DNA from: Streptomyces typhae
Lineage (GTDB): Bacteria; Actinomycetota; Actinomycetes; Streptomycetales; Streptomycetaceae
DNA: 64,000 bases
Reading direction: 5' to 3'
Assembly (NCBI RefSeq): GCF_009755605.1
Contig: NZ_WPNZ01000017.1
Location: 1 to 64,000, forward strand
The translations under genes were made by a program, and so were the position numbers. The notes beneath the pieces were generated by a model. That model was not told where the DNA came from, did not search any database, and was given only the letters and a program-made list of their open reading frames with translations. Positions 6,081-15,042 of this stretch are shown one piece after another (position 1 is the first letter of the stretch; every line of letters begins with the position of its first letter).

Positions 6081-8537
6081 ATGACCGACGGACGCACCGC
6101 GGCGCACGCGCCGCTGACCGCCGTGCTCGATGCCGGCGCCATTCTGCTCGACACCCCCTCCACGCTGGAGCTGCGCGGCCCGCTGGATCCCGCGCTGCTG
6201 GAGGCGGCGCTGGCGCATGTCGCCGCGGAGCAGCCGGCGTTGCGGGAGGAGCGGCCGCACATCCTGCGGCACGGCCCGGCCCACCACACCCTGGAGCTGA
6301 CCGGCCTGTACCCGCTGGGGATCCTCGCCGACCTGCTGACCGCCGCCCCCCACACCACCGACCCCCACCCCGCACCCGCCCCCGCCCCCGCACCGGGCCC
6401 CGAACCCCAGCTCAGCTCCGACCCCGACCTCGGCCCCGACCCCAACGCCGACCCCGGCTCCGGCCCCGGCCTTGAGCCCGACCCCGATTTCGGCCCCGGC
6501 CTTGAGCCCGGCTTCGGCCCCGGCCCTGAGCCCGACCCCGACCCCGGCCTCGGCTTCGGCCTCGGCTTTGAGCCCACCGCCCCCGACAGCACCGGCACCG
6601 CCGGACACAGCGGCCCTCACGACCGCGCCAACGACAGCCGCCGCGACAGCCGCGGCGGCAGCGGCGGCAGCGGTGGCGGTGGCAGTGGTAGCGGCGGTGG
6701 CAGCGGCGGCGGTGGGGGAGCGGGGCGGGCATGGCCGCGGCTGCCGCAGCTGATGGAGGCCACCGGGCTGCAGCAGGAACTGCTCGCCGACATCGCCGCC
6801 CACCCCGACCACCAGGTGGCACAGCTGTGCTGGCGCTGGCACGGGCCGCTGGACACCGCCCGGTTCAAGGCCGCCTGGCAGTCGGTCACCGACCGCGAGA
6901 CGGTGCTGCGGGCCGCGTTCGTCTTCGACCCCGCACCCCGGGTGGCCCTGCACGCCCACGCCCGCATCACCGTGACCCGCCACCCGCACGGCCGCCTGAC
7001 CCGCCACGCCCTGATGGAACAGGAACGCCGCCGCGGCTTCGACCCGGCCCGGCCCGCCATGCTGCGCGCGGCCCTGCTGGACGGCGCCCCGCCCGACACG
7101 GCCCCGGCCCCCGGCCGGTTGCCGCAGGACCAGGCCCCCACCTTCGTGCTGCTCACCTACCACCGCGCCCTGCTGGACAACTGGAGCGTGCGGGTGCTGG
7201 TGCAGGAGTTCTACCGCGCCTACCTGGCCACCGGCACCCTGCCGGGCGCCGAGCGCCGCCCGGACCTGCGCGACTACCGGCGCTGGCTGAACCAGCAGGA
7301 CGCCCGCGCGGCCCGCGACCTGTGGACCCGTCAGGAACCGGTTGCCTGCCTGCTGCCCCGGGCCCGGCCGGGCGCGGTGACCGGGCACAGCGGCACCGGC
7401 CGCACCCGGGCCCGCCTCACCCGCGCCGAGGCCGCCCGCCTGACCACCTGGGCGGCCCGCTTCGGCACATCCGAGAGCAACGCGCTGCAGGCGGTGTGGG
7501 CGATGCTGCTGCACCTGGCCGCCGCCCCCGGGGCAGCGGCCCCGGTCCGCTTCCACGTCACCGTCTCCGGACGCGGCATCCCCATGGAGGGCATCACCCG
7601 CCTGCCGGGCCCCCTGCAGGGCCCGCTGCCGATGACCCTGCACGTCGACCCCGCCGCCCCCGTGGCCGGCCTGCTGCAGCAGGCCCGCGACCAGGTCCTG
7701 GACCTGAGCGCCTACGAGTGGGTCACCACCGGCGACATCCGGGAGTGGACCGGCGCCCCGCCCCCGCAGACCCTGCTGTCCTTCGCCCACACCCACCGCC
7801 CGGCGGAAGAGGTCACCCTGGCCCTGGCCGCCCGCCGCATCCACGTCGAGGAGCCCGAACCGGCCGGCGAGCACAGCGCCCACCCCATCGGGATCCTCGC
7901 CCACCGCGACAGCACCGGCTGCCTGGTGCTGACCGCCGTCCACGACCGCAGCCGGCTGCCCGACGACACCGCCGCCGCCCTGCTGGCCCGCAGCGCCCGC
8001 CTGCTGCGCCAGCTGCCCCTGATCGCCGGCGAACACACCACCGTCGCCCAGGCCCTGGCCGGCCTGGGCACCACCGCGCACACCGACGCGCCGCTGCTGT
8101 ACGACCCGCCGCCGGCCGCGGCCCCCGGCCTGGCCCGCCTGCGCCCACCGCGCCAGGACGGCGCCGGCACCCTGTGCCTGGTCTCCTCACCCGGCACCCC
8201 CGCCTCCTGCCAGGACGCCCTGGCCCGCCACTACCCCGGCCCCGAGGCCCTGATGGCCCTGCACCCCGACGCGGCCCGCGTACCGCACTGCCTGCCCCTG
8301 CTCACCCCCCACCTGGAGGCCGGCACCCCCCTGATCCTGGGCGCCTTCTCCGGCGCCGGCGCCCTGGCCTGGGAACTGGCCCGCTACCTGGCCGCCCACA
8401 GCGGCCGCGCCCCCCTGGTCGTCCTGGGCTCCGGCGGCGACGACGGCGACGGCGACGACCCCGACGGGGCCTGCGAGGCCGCCGTCCGCGACCTCGCCCA
8501 CGCCGTCGCCGCCGCCAAGGCCCGCCGCACCCCCTGA
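6081..8537 (+). CDS. free-standing NRPS condensation-domain protein with degenerate active site and vestigial thioesterase tail
   Basis: 818 residues. Residues about 25-90 resemble the N-lobe of a condensation domain (LELRGPLDPALLEAALAHV). Residues 95-215 are a Pro/Asp then Gly/Ser low-complexity linker. A full condensation-like domain follows at about 225-690. Its HHxxxDG motif reads H361-R-A-L-L-D366-N, so the second, catalytic His is Arg and Gly is Asn. Residues 730-790 resemble a thioesterase nucleophile elbow, but GxSxG is AFSGA (Ser757) and the domain stops before a catalytic His. It probably does not make peptide bonds by the normal chemistry and may be a binding or docking partner, or may catalyse another acyl transfer. 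ATG 6081 is the only sensible start. Transcription is likely from the SARP-box promoter at 5950-5991. Confidence 0.7.
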   Translation: MTDGRTAAHAPLTAVLDAGAILLDTPSTLELRGPLDPALLEAALAHVAAEQPALREERPHILRHGPAHHTLELTGLYPLGILADLLTAAPHTTDPHPAPAPAPAPGPEPQLSSDPDLGPDPNADPGSGPGLEPDPDFGPGLEPGFGPGPEPDPDPGLGFGLGFEPTAPDSTGTAGHSGPHDRANDSRRDSRGGSGGSGGGGSGSGGGSGGGGGAGRAWPRLPQLMEATGLQQELLADIAAHPDHQVAQLCWRWHGPLDTARFKAAWQSVTDRETVLRAAFVFDPAPRVALHAHARITVTRHPHGRLTRHALMEQERRRGFDPARPAMLRAALLDGAPPDTAPAPGRLPQDQAPTFVLLTYHRALLDNWSVRVLVQEFYRAYLATGTLPGAERRPDLRDYRRWLNQQDARAARDLWTRQEPVACLLPRARPGAVTGHSGTGRTRARLTRAEAARLTTWAARFGTSESNALQAVWAMLLHLAAAPGAAAPVRFHVTVSGRGIPMEGITRLPGPLQGPLPMTLHVDPAAPVAGLLQQARDQVLDLSAYEWVTTGDIREWTGAPPPQTLLSFAHTHRPAEEVTLALAARRIHVEEPEPAGEHSAHPIGILAHRDSTGCLVLTAVHDRSRLPDDTAAALLARSARLLRQLPLIAGEHTTVAQALAGLGTTAHTDAPLLYDPPPAAAPGLARLRPPRQDGAGTLCLVSSPGTPASCQDALARHYPGPEALMALHPDAARVPHCLPLLTPHLEAGTPLILGAFSGAGALAWELARYLAAHSGRAPLVVLGSGGDDGDGDDPDGACEAAVRDLAHAVAAAKARRTP

Positions 8538-8552
8538 CCAGCCGCCGCCCAT

Positions 8553-8570
8553 CCGCCCGGGAACGGGCGG
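8553..8570 (+). terminator. small hairpin after the condensation-domain gene
   Basis: Inverted repeat CCGCCCG/CGGGCGG (8553-8559, 8564-8570) with a 4-nt loop, 16 bases after the stop. Moderate stem only. Confidence 0.35.
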
Positions 8571-8734
8571 GCGGGCTCCGGCGATCCTCCAGCGCCGCTC
8601 CGGCGGCGGCCGCCAGGGTGGAGAGGCCGGGCCGGCAGGCCTCCCCCGTGCCTGCCCACCGCCGGACCGCCCCAGGTCCGCCGGACCCCGGACCGCGGCG
8701 GTCTTCCCGGGTCGTACCCCGTCCCCGGCAAGAC

Positions 8735-8835
8735 CGCCGCACCCGCCCTTGTGCTTCCCGCCCCCGTGCTTCCTGCACCCGGCTTCCCGCCCCGTGCTTC
8801 CCGCCCCGTGCCTTCCGTACCCGGCTTCCCGCCTG
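8735..8835. repeat. imperfect gtgcttcccgcccc repeats in the convergent gap 8538-9011
   Basis: Several copies of a 13-16 bp unit (gtgcttcccgcccc and variants ending in cccggcttcccgcc) lie between the convergent condensation-domain and third SARP genes. No gene is supported in the 474-bp gap. Confidence 0.5.
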
Positions 8836-9011
8836 CGGCGGGTCGGCGGGGCGGGCGGTCACGGGCAGGCGGCCCCTTTCAGCGGCGCGCACAGCGCGTC
8901 CGCTTCCTGTCCCGGCCGCCAGGACCACCGCCACGGCCGCACGGCAGCCCGCCGCCACGGCCGCCCGCAGGTCCAGCGCCCGGCCGGGCCACCGGCCGCC
9001 CCTTGAGCGGC

Positions 9012-10406
9012 CTAGGACGCGGGAGCAGGAGCGGGAGCGGGGACGGGGGCGGGGTGGCCGGTGGCGGCCGTCAGGGCCTCGAAACGGCGCAGCAGTTGGC
9101 GCTGCTGGACCCGCAGGCTCTCGATGCGGTGGTGCAGCCGGGCGATCTCACTGCCCAGGCTCAGCACCGTCTCACCCGCACCCGCACCCATACCCGCACC
9201 CGTGCCGGTGCCGGTGCCGGTGCCGGTGACCGTGTTCAGGCTCAGGCTCAGGCCGTCCCCGCCGGCCACCGCGCCGCGCGCGCAGAGCGGGGACGGGGCG
9301 GGAGCGAGAGCGCGGGCCTGGAGGACGGCGCCGGAGACGACGGCGGCGGCAGAGGGGGCGGAGGGGGCGGCGGTCAGGGCGGCGGTCGGGGAGGCGGTGA
9401 GGGCGGGGGCGGTCAGGGCGGCGTCGTGGCGCAGGATGGCTTCCATGCGCTCGCGCAGTACCGGTCCTGGCTCCACGCCCAGTTCGTTGACCAGGCGTTT
9501 GCGGGCCCGGTCGTAGACGCGCAGGGCCTCCGCCTGGCGTCCGCACCGGTACAGGGCGAGCATCAGCTGGTCGTAGAAGCGTTCCCGCATGGGGTGATCG
9601 CCGGTGAGTTCCTCGAGTTCGCCGATGATCTCGCCGTGGCGTCCGGCGCGCAGACAGGCGTCGTGCAGCAGTTCCAGGGCGGCCAGGCGGTGTTCTTCCA
9701 GGCGGGTGGCCTCGGCGGCGCAGATGTCGCCGCCGATGCTGCCCTCCAGGGCGGGGCCGCGCCACAGGCTCAGGGCCCGGCGCAGGAGTTCGGCGGCGCG
9801 GGCGGGTTCGTGCGCGGCGATCCGGCGGCCCTGGGCGGTGAGCTGGTGGAAGTGGGCGGCGTCGGTGTCGGCCGTGCCCAGGCGCAGGACGTAGCCGGGC
9901 GGGCAGGTCCAGATGCCCGCACCCGCCCCGTGCCCGGCCCCTTGCCCGGCCCCTTGCCCGGCCTCCGCCCCGCTGCCCTCTGCCGCCGCGCCTGCCGCCC
10001 CCGCACCGGCCGCCGCCCCGGCCCCGGCCGCTGTGCGGGCTGCCGCCGCGGCTGGTGTGCGGGCTGCGGTCCCGGTGTGCGCTGCGGCGGCCCGCCCCCG
10101 CCCGCGCCCCCGCCCGTGTGCTGCCACAGGAGCCGTCGCGGCAGCGGACGCGGGGACGCCGGGGACGGTGCCGGGGGCGGGCAGCAGGCGGCGCAGGCGG
10201 GCGACGTGGGCCTGCAGGGCGTTGGCGGCGCCGGCCGGGGGGTGTTCGCCCCACAGTTCGTCGATGAGGCGGGCGACCGACACGTGGTGGCCGGCCATGG
10301 CCACCAGGGCGCCGAGCAGGGCCCGCTGTTTGGCACCGGCGGGCAGGATCCGCCGGCCGGTACGGCCGTCGTGGATCTCCACCGGGCCCAGAATGCGGAA
10401 CTGCAT
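9012..10406 (-). CDS. SARP-family regulator with extended C-terminus (third)
   Basis: 464 residues, far longer than the usual 250-300. Winged helix at 1-90 (MQFRILGPVEIHDG start, AGAKQRALLGALVAMAGHHV). An Ala/Gly-rich insert of about 75 residues (90-165) separates it from the BTAD (about 170-320, CGRQAEALRVYDRARKRL). The remaining 140 residues are low complexity, ending in a helical Leu/Arg/Gln stretch (EIARLHHRIESLRVQQRQLLRRFEAL, split here as one coiled-coil-like helix). Start ATG 10406 with GGGGGAAG upstream. It follows the type II thioesterase gene by 33 nt in the same direction, so the two are probably one operon. Confidence 0.85.
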   Translation of the reverse strand: MQFRILGPVEIHDGRTGRRILPAGAKQRALLGALVAMAGHHVSVARLIDELWGEHPPAGAANALQAHVARLRRLLPAPGTVPGVPASAAATAPVAAHGRGRGRGRAAAAHTGTAARTPAAAAARTAAGAGAAAGAGAAGAAAEGSGAEAGQGAGQGAGHGAGAGIWTCPPGYVLRLGTADTDAAHFHQLTAQGRRIAAHEPARAAELLRRALSLWRGPALEGSIGGDICAAEATRLEEHRLAALELLHDACLRAGRHGEIIGELEELTGDHPMRERFYDQLMLALYRCGRQAEALRVYDRARKRLVNELGVEPGPVLRERMEAILRHDAALTAPALTASPTAALTAAPSAPSAAAVVSGAVLQARALAPAPSPLCARGAVAGGDGLSLSLNTVTGTGTGTGTGAGMGAGAGETVLSLGSEIARLHHRIESLRVQQRQLLRRFEALTAATGHPAPVPAPAPAPAS

Positions 10407-10439
10407 CTGTTCTTCCCCCTCACACCGGCCGCGGGCCGG

Positions 10440-11210
10440 TCAGTTGGGTGCCGCCGCCGTGCGGGTGGCGGCCAGGGCCGCGCTCAGGTCCCCGGTGATC
10501 TGCGCGAGCAGCGGGGCGGGGTCGTCAAGGAAGTAGAAGTGGCCGCCGTCGAACAGGCGCACGCCCCCGAAGCGGTGGGTGAGGTCCTGCCAGGCGGCCA
10601 GCCGTTCACGGGGCACGGTTCCATCGGCGCGGCCGCCGTAGACGCAGCAGGCGACCGGCAGCCGGGGCGTGCCGGGGGTGAGGGTGTAGGAGTCGACCAG
10701 GCGCAGGTCGGTGCGGATCAGCGGGGCGAAGCGGGCCCACATCGCGGGGGAGTCCAAGACCTCCGCCGGGGTGCCGCCCAGACGCCTGAGGTGTGCTTGC
10801 AGTGCGGCGTCGTCCAGCGTGTGCCGGGCGCGCGGGCCGCGGCCGGCCCCGGGCGGCGCGCCGCGCGCGGACAGCCCCAGCCACACCGGCAGCGCCCGGC
10901 CGCGTACGGCCAGGCGGCGGGTCATCTCGTAGGCGAGCACCGCGCCCATGCTGTGGCCGAAGAACGCGAAGGGCGCCGGGTCGTGGAGTTCGGGCTCCAG
11001 GCGCTCCAGCAGGAAGTCGGCCAGGCGGCCGGCGTCGGCGGCCGGCTCCATGTCCAGCAGCCGCCCGTGGCCGGGCGCGTCCAGCAGGCGCACCTGCCAG
11101 GTGCCGGGCAGCAGCCGCGGCCAGTGCCGGAACGTCAGGTGCGAGCCGCCCGCGTGGTGCAGCACGAACAGGCGCACCGCGAGGGGGGTGGGACTCGTGC
11201 TGCTCGGCAT
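10440..11210 (-). CDS. type II (editing) thioesterase
   Basis: 256-residue alpha/beta-hydrolase of the GrsT/RifR class that removes stalled or wrong acyl groups from carrier proteins. Visible motifs: LFVLHHAGGSHLTFRHW near the N-terminus (oxyanion region), nucleophile elbow FFGHSMGAVLAYE, and the C-terminal GGHFYF with the catalytic His. Start ATG 11210 rather than the upstream in-frame codon, because GAGGAGAG lies 4-9 nt before it. It is one of two such thioesterases in the window (the other at 15636-16421), matching the number of separate carrier-protein systems. Confidence 0.9.
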   Translation of the reverse strand: MPSSTSPTPLAVRLFVLHHAGGSHLTFRHWPRLLPGTWQVRLLDAPGHGRLLDMEPAADAGRLADFLLERLEPELHDPAPFAFFGHSMGAVLAYEMTRRLAVRGRALPVWLGLSARGAPPGAGRGPRARHTLDDAALQAHLRRLGGTPAEVLDSPAMWARFAPLIRTDLRLVDSYTLTPGTPRLPVACCVYGGRADGTVPRERLAAWQDLTHRFGGVRLFDGGHFYFLDDPAPLLAQITGDLSAALAATRTAAAPN

Positions 11211-11417
11211 CGCTCTCCTCGGCCCGGCCGGCGGCGCCCGGCTGCTCAACAACCCGTGCCGCACACACACTTGTCACTTTCGGACGATAGACGAAACACC
11301 CTCACCGCAAAGCGCCCCGCCCTCGCGGCTCCGCCTGCCGTGTGGCCGTCCTCGAGCCCCTTTCCGGCCCCGCCCCCGGCCCGCCGGAAAAAACACCCGG
11401 ACCCCCCGCCCGCAAAA

Positions 11418-11464
11418 ACCCCCGGAGCCGCTGCCGGAAAACCCCCGGAGCCGCTGCCGGGAAA
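11418..11464. repeat. 23-bp tandem duplication in the divergent promoter region 11211-11753
   Basis: The unit acccccggagccgctgccgg plus aaa is repeated at 11418-11440 and 11441-11464. The 543-bp region separates the divergent thioesterase and acyl-CoA dehydrogenase genes and should contain both promoters. Only the SARP box at 11665 is recognisable. Confidence 0.55.
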
Positions 11465-11664
11465 ACCTCCGGGCCCGGTGCGGCGATGCGGCGGAATACC
11501 CCGCCGCCGCGGCGGAAACGCGGCGGAAAAGGGGAAACACCCACCCCCGTGATGTCGCTGCTGCAAACGCAAAGGGGGGCGGGGTGCGAAGGGGTGCCGG
11601 CCTGCGGGGCGCGGGGCGGTGGCGGGGCGGGGAGCTGGGGGCTGTGGCCGGGCCCCGGTGAGGG

Positions 11665-11682
11665 TCGAGCGGTTCTCCAGCC
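11665..11682 (+). promoter_or_regulatory. candidate SARP box before the acyl-CoA dehydrogenase-like gene
   Basis: TCGAGCG (11665-11671) and TCCAGCC (11676-11682) are 11 bp apart. GAGGCT lies 8-9 nt further as a poor -10. Weaker than most other boxes in the window. Confidence 0.4.
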
Positions 11683-11753
11683 CTCTTGGTGAGGCTCGGA
11701 GCAAAAGGGGGGCCCGTGCCGGACGGCCCGGCCCGGCGGAAGGTGGCGCAGCG

Positions 11754-13574
11754 ATGGCATCGGGGACGACGTTCGCCCTGCAAGCCGTACCAGCACACAC
11801 AGACGGTCCGGCGTCCGCCGCCCAGGTGGCGCTGCTGGCCTCGGAAGCCGCGGTGCAGAAACGTACCGCCGATCTGGAGGCGCGCTTCGGCGACCCGTGG
11901 GACACGGCCAACCCGCTGGGACACGGGCCCATCCTGGCCGCCGACGCTAAGGGCCGCCTCCAGGCCGCGGCCGAGGACCTGCTGGACGACTTCCGGCTGA
12001 ACGCCGAGTTCGTGCCCGCCGCACTGGGCGGGCGCCTGGTGCGCGCCGACACCCTGGCCCGCATCCTGCGGCCGGTCTTCCGCCGCGACCAGTCCCTGGG
12101 CGTGGGCTACGGCGTCTTCTCCCTCCTGGCCGGCGCCTCGGTATGGGCCGGCGGCAGCGCCGAGCAGCAGCGCTGGGCGGCCGACCTGCTCCTGGGCGGG
12201 GGCCGGCTGGCCGTCTCCTACCGGGAACTCGCCCACGGCAACGCCTTCCTGCGCGACGAGTTCCGCCTCACCCAGGGCGGCAAGGGCCTGGTCCTCAACG
12301 GCACCAAACGCGTGATCATCAACGCCGACCGGGCCCAGGGCCTGGTCGTGGTCTGCCGCAGCTCCGACGAACCGGGCAGCCAGGCCCACTCCACCCTGCT
12401 CCTGGACCGCGGCCGGCTGCCCGCCGGCCGCGTCAAGGACCTCGCCCCCTACCCCATGGTGGGCATGCGCGGCTGCCGCATGACCGGCCTGGCCTTCGAC
12501 GACTGCCCCGTGCCCGCCGACGGCCTGCTCGGCGCGGTGGGCGGCGGCGTCGAACTGGCCCTGAAGTCCTTCGCCTTCACCCGCTCCGTCCTGCCCGCCA
12601 TGGTGCTGGCCGGCGGCGACACCGCGCTGCGCACCGCCCTGCGCTTCGCCGAGCAGCGCGGCGTGGGCGGCCGGCCCCTGCCGCGCAACCCGCAGGCCCG
12701 CCGCACCCTGGCCGGAGCCTTCACCGACCTGCTGATCTGCGACAGCCTCAGCCTGGCCGCCATGCGCGCCGCCGGCCACCACCGGGGCATCACCGGCGTG
12801 TACGCGGCCGCCACCAAGTACCTGCTGCCGATCCTCCTCAACGACGCCGTGCACGAACTGTCGGTGCTGCTGGGCTCCAGCATCTACGTGCGCGACGGCG
12901 AGTTCGGCATCTTCCAAAAACACGTCCGCGACCTGCCGGTCACCAGCCTGGGCCACGCCGGGGCGGCCGCCGCGCTGTCCACCATCAGCCCCCAGCTGCC
13001 CGCCCTGGCCCGCCGCTGCTGGCAGCCGGCCGGCGCCGGCGACACCGGCGACCCCTCGCTGTTCGCCCTGCGCCAGGACCAGCCCGCCCTGGCCTTCTCC
13101 CGCCTGGAGACCTCGCCCGACAGCGACGTGCTGTGCGCCGAACTCCTGGCCGCGGCCGGCTTCCTGGAGGAGCACCCGGACCTGGAGTTCACAGCCGTCC
13201 TGCAGCCCCTGGTACGGCTGCTGACCGCCGAACTGCGCCGCCTGCGCGCCGCCTGCACCACCCTGGCCCCCTTGAGCCGGCACTGCCTGGCCAACCCCCA
13301 GACCTACGCCCTGGCCGACCGCTACACCCTGCTCCTGGCCGCCGCCGCCTGCCTGGGCGTGTGGCGCCACCAGCAGGGCGGCCCCGACGTCTTCCTGGCC
13401 CGCTCGGGCTGGCTGGTCAGCGCCCTGCTGCGGATCTGCACCCGGCTCGGCATCGGCCCCCTGCCCGCCGGAGCACCCGCCCCCGAGGCCCAGGTCTTCG
13501 CCGAGCTCCTGCGCCGCCACCACCAGCCCTCCAGCTTCGACCTGTACGACAGCCCGCTGGCCGCCGCCGGCTGA
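11754..13574 (+). CDS. acyl-CoA/acyl-ACP dehydrogenase-family flavoprotein (long form)
   Basis: 606 residues, about 220 longer than ordinary acyl-CoA dehydrogenases. The family fold is visible at about 60-450: N-terminal helices, middle beta domain with the substrate/FAD-contact phrases SYRELAHGNAFLRDEFRL and LNGTKRVIINADRAQGLVVV, then the C-terminal helical bundle. The extra 150 residues are helical. Start ATG 11754 with GGAAGGTGG upstream, not the earlier in-frame codon at 11619. The ACP gene follows 81 nt later and then a PPTase, so it more likely oxidises an acyl group bound to that ACP than a CoA ester. The exact reaction is not known from sequence. Confidence 0.75.
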   Translation: MASGTTFALQAVPAHTDGPASAAQVALLASEAAVQKRTADLEARFGDPWDTANPLGHGPILAADAKGRLQAAAEDLLDDFRLNAEFVPAALGGRLVRADTLARILRPVFRRDQSLGVGYGVFSLLAGASVWAGGSAEQQRWAADLLLGGGRLAVSYRELAHGNAFLRDEFRLTQGGKGLVLNGTKRVIINADRAQGLVVVCRSSDEPGSQAHSTLLLDRGRLPAGRVKDLAPYPMVGMRGCRMTGLAFDDCPVPADGLLGAVGGGVELALKSFAFTRSVLPAMVLAGGDTALRTALRFAEQRGVGGRPLPRNPQARRTLAGAFTDLLICDSLSLAAMRAAGHHRGITGVYAAATKYLLPILLNDAVHELSVLLGSSIYVRDGEFGIFQKHVRDLPVTSLGHAGAAAALSTISPQLPALARRCWQPAGAGDTGDPSLFALRQDQPALAFSRLETSPDSDVLCAELLAAAGFLEEHPDLEFTAVLQPLVRLLTAELRRLRAACTTLAPLSRHCLANPQTYALADRYTLLLAAAACLGVWRHQQGGPDVFLARSGWLVSALLRICTRLGIGPLPAGAPAPEAQVFAELLRRHHQPSSFDLYDSPLAAAG

Positions 13575-13655
13575 CCCCCCCCGCGCCCCGGCACACCCCC
13601 GTGCGCCGCCGCGCCGCGCCGCCCCGCACCATCCTGTTGGACCGAGGAGGACCAC

Positions 13656-13982
13656 GTGAGTGAACTACTGCTGGACCGGGTCGCCGACGACGTCGTCACC
13701 GCCCTGGAGACCGGCCGCGCCCCCGTGAACGAACGCAGCCGCCTGTACGAGGACCTGGGCCTGGACTCGCTGATGCTGATGCAGCTCATGCACCTGCTGC
13801 AGGAGCGCCGCCCCCAGCTCGGCGACCTGCTGCTGCCCGACATCGTCAGCCACATGGCCGACGTGGGCACCCTCACCGACCTGCTGCGCGCCGCCACCGG
13901 GGAAGACGACCTCGACGACACCGGGGCCGCGGGCGGGCCGTGGTGTGCCGCAGGCGGCATCGGCCAGAAGGCCGCGGCGTGA
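13656..13982 (+). CDS. acyl carrier protein
   Basis: 108 residues with the phosphopantetheine site LGLDSLMLMQ (Ser38) in a four-helix ACP of about 85 residues, followed by a Gly/Ala-rich tail. GTG start 13656 with GAGGAGG 5-9 nt upstream. It overlaps the PPTase gene by GTGA, so the two are translationally coupled. The partner is probably the dehydrogenase encoded just before it. Confidence 0.85.
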   Translation: MSELLLDRVADDVVTALETGRAPVNERSRLYEDLGLDSLMLMQLMHLLQERRPQLGDLLLPDIVSHMADVGTLTDLLRAATGEDDLDDTGAAGGPWCAAGGIGQKAAA

Positions 13983-14899
13983 GCACGGCCGTGGCCGCCG
14001 CGGCGGTGCTGCCCGCGCCCTCCGCGCTCGCCGTCCTGTCCGAGCCCGTCCTGGTCACCCCGGCCGGGCCCTGGGACACCGTACGGCGGGAACTGGCCGA
14101 GCACGCCAGCGTGGTGCTGTACGCGCGCCTGGGGGACTGGCTGCCCGAGAGCCGGCCGCAGGAGCAGGACAGCGCCGCGGACGCCGAGGCCGACTCCGCG
14201 CTCGCCCCGCTTCTGGGGCGGGACTTCGAACGCTACCGGGGCATGACCAACCAGGACGTGCGCGCCCGGTTCCTGGCCTCGCGGCTGCTGCTGAAGTACG
14301 CCGCGGGCGCGGTCCTGGAGGCCCGCCCGGCCGACATCGACCTGGCCTACAAGCCCGGCGGGCGCCCCTATCTGCGCGGCTGCGACCAGGTCGACATCAG
14401 CCTCAGCCACACCGCCGACCTGCTGGTCGTCGGGGTCACCCGGCGCGGCTGGATCGGCGTGGACGCCGAGCTGGAGAGCCGCCGCCTGGAGGGCTCGGCC
14501 GTGGAGCGGCAGATCTGCACCCCGCACGAGACCGAGCTGATCTCCCGCATCGAGCAGCGGCGCCGCAACTCCACCCTGGTGCGGCTGTGGACCCTCAAAG
14601 AGGCCTACAGCAAGGCGATCGGGCAGGGGCTGCGGTTCCGCTTCACCGAGTTCGGGTTCGCCCCGGGCGCCCGGCGCATGCAGGTGCTGCGGCCCGACGG
14701 CACCCCGGGCGCCGGCGACGAGTGGAGTTTCCGTACCTGGACGGTGGCCGGCGACTACACCGTCAGCGTCGCCCTGTTCGACTTCGGGTTCGGGGACACC
14801 GCCGACATCGCCGCGCAGACGATGCTCGACGAGGGCATGGTCGACGCCCTGCTGCGCGAGGCCCGCCGGGCCGAGAACCACCGCCGCACCACCGGATGA
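13979..14899 (+). CDS. 4-prime-phosphopantetheinyl transferase, Sfp type
   Basis: 306-residue Sfp-family enzyme that transfers phosphopantetheine from CoA to ACP/PCP serines. Motifs present: KPGGRPYL, the SLSHTADLLVVGV core, the metal-binding GVDAELE and WTLKEAYSKAIGQG. GTG 13979 overlaps the stop of the ACP gene (GTGA). The cluster holds at least four free carrier proteins plus the PKS ACP, which explains a dedicated PPTase. A bidirectional hairpin at 14959-14987 follows. Confidence 0.92.
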   Translation: MSTAVAAAAVLPAPSALAVLSEPVLVTPAGPWDTVRRELAEHASVVLYARLGDWLPESRPQEQDSAADAEADSALAPLLGRDFERYRGMTNQDVRARFLASRLLLKYAAGAVLEARPADIDLAYKPGGRPYLRGCDQVDISLSHTADLLVVGVTRRGWIGVDAELESRRLEGSAVERQICTPHETELISRIEQRRRNSTLVRLWTLKEAYSKAIGQGLRFRFTEFGFAPGARRMQVLRPDGTPGAGDEWSFRTWTVAGDYTVSVALFDFGFGDTADIAAQTMLDEGMVDALLREARRAENHRRTTG

Positions 14900-14958
14900 C
14901 CCCCCTTGCGCCGCGCCCCCGGGCCGGTGCGCTTTCGGCCCGGGGCGCCGCGCACGAA

Positions 14959-14987
14959 GGCCGGCCCGCGTCCACCGCGGGCCGGCC
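14959..14987. terminator. bidirectional terminator between convergent PPTase and hotdog thioesterase genes
   Basis: Perfect 12-bp inverted repeat, arms 14959-14970 and 14976-14987, loop tccac. A second hairpin (arms 15002-15012 and 15028-15038) lies just after it, so both converging transcripts have a stem to end on. Confidence 0.7.
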
Positions 14988-15042
14988 CTCCTGCCTGTGC
15001 CGCCCCCGGCACGGCAGCAGCGCGGCGGTGCCGGGGGCGCGG

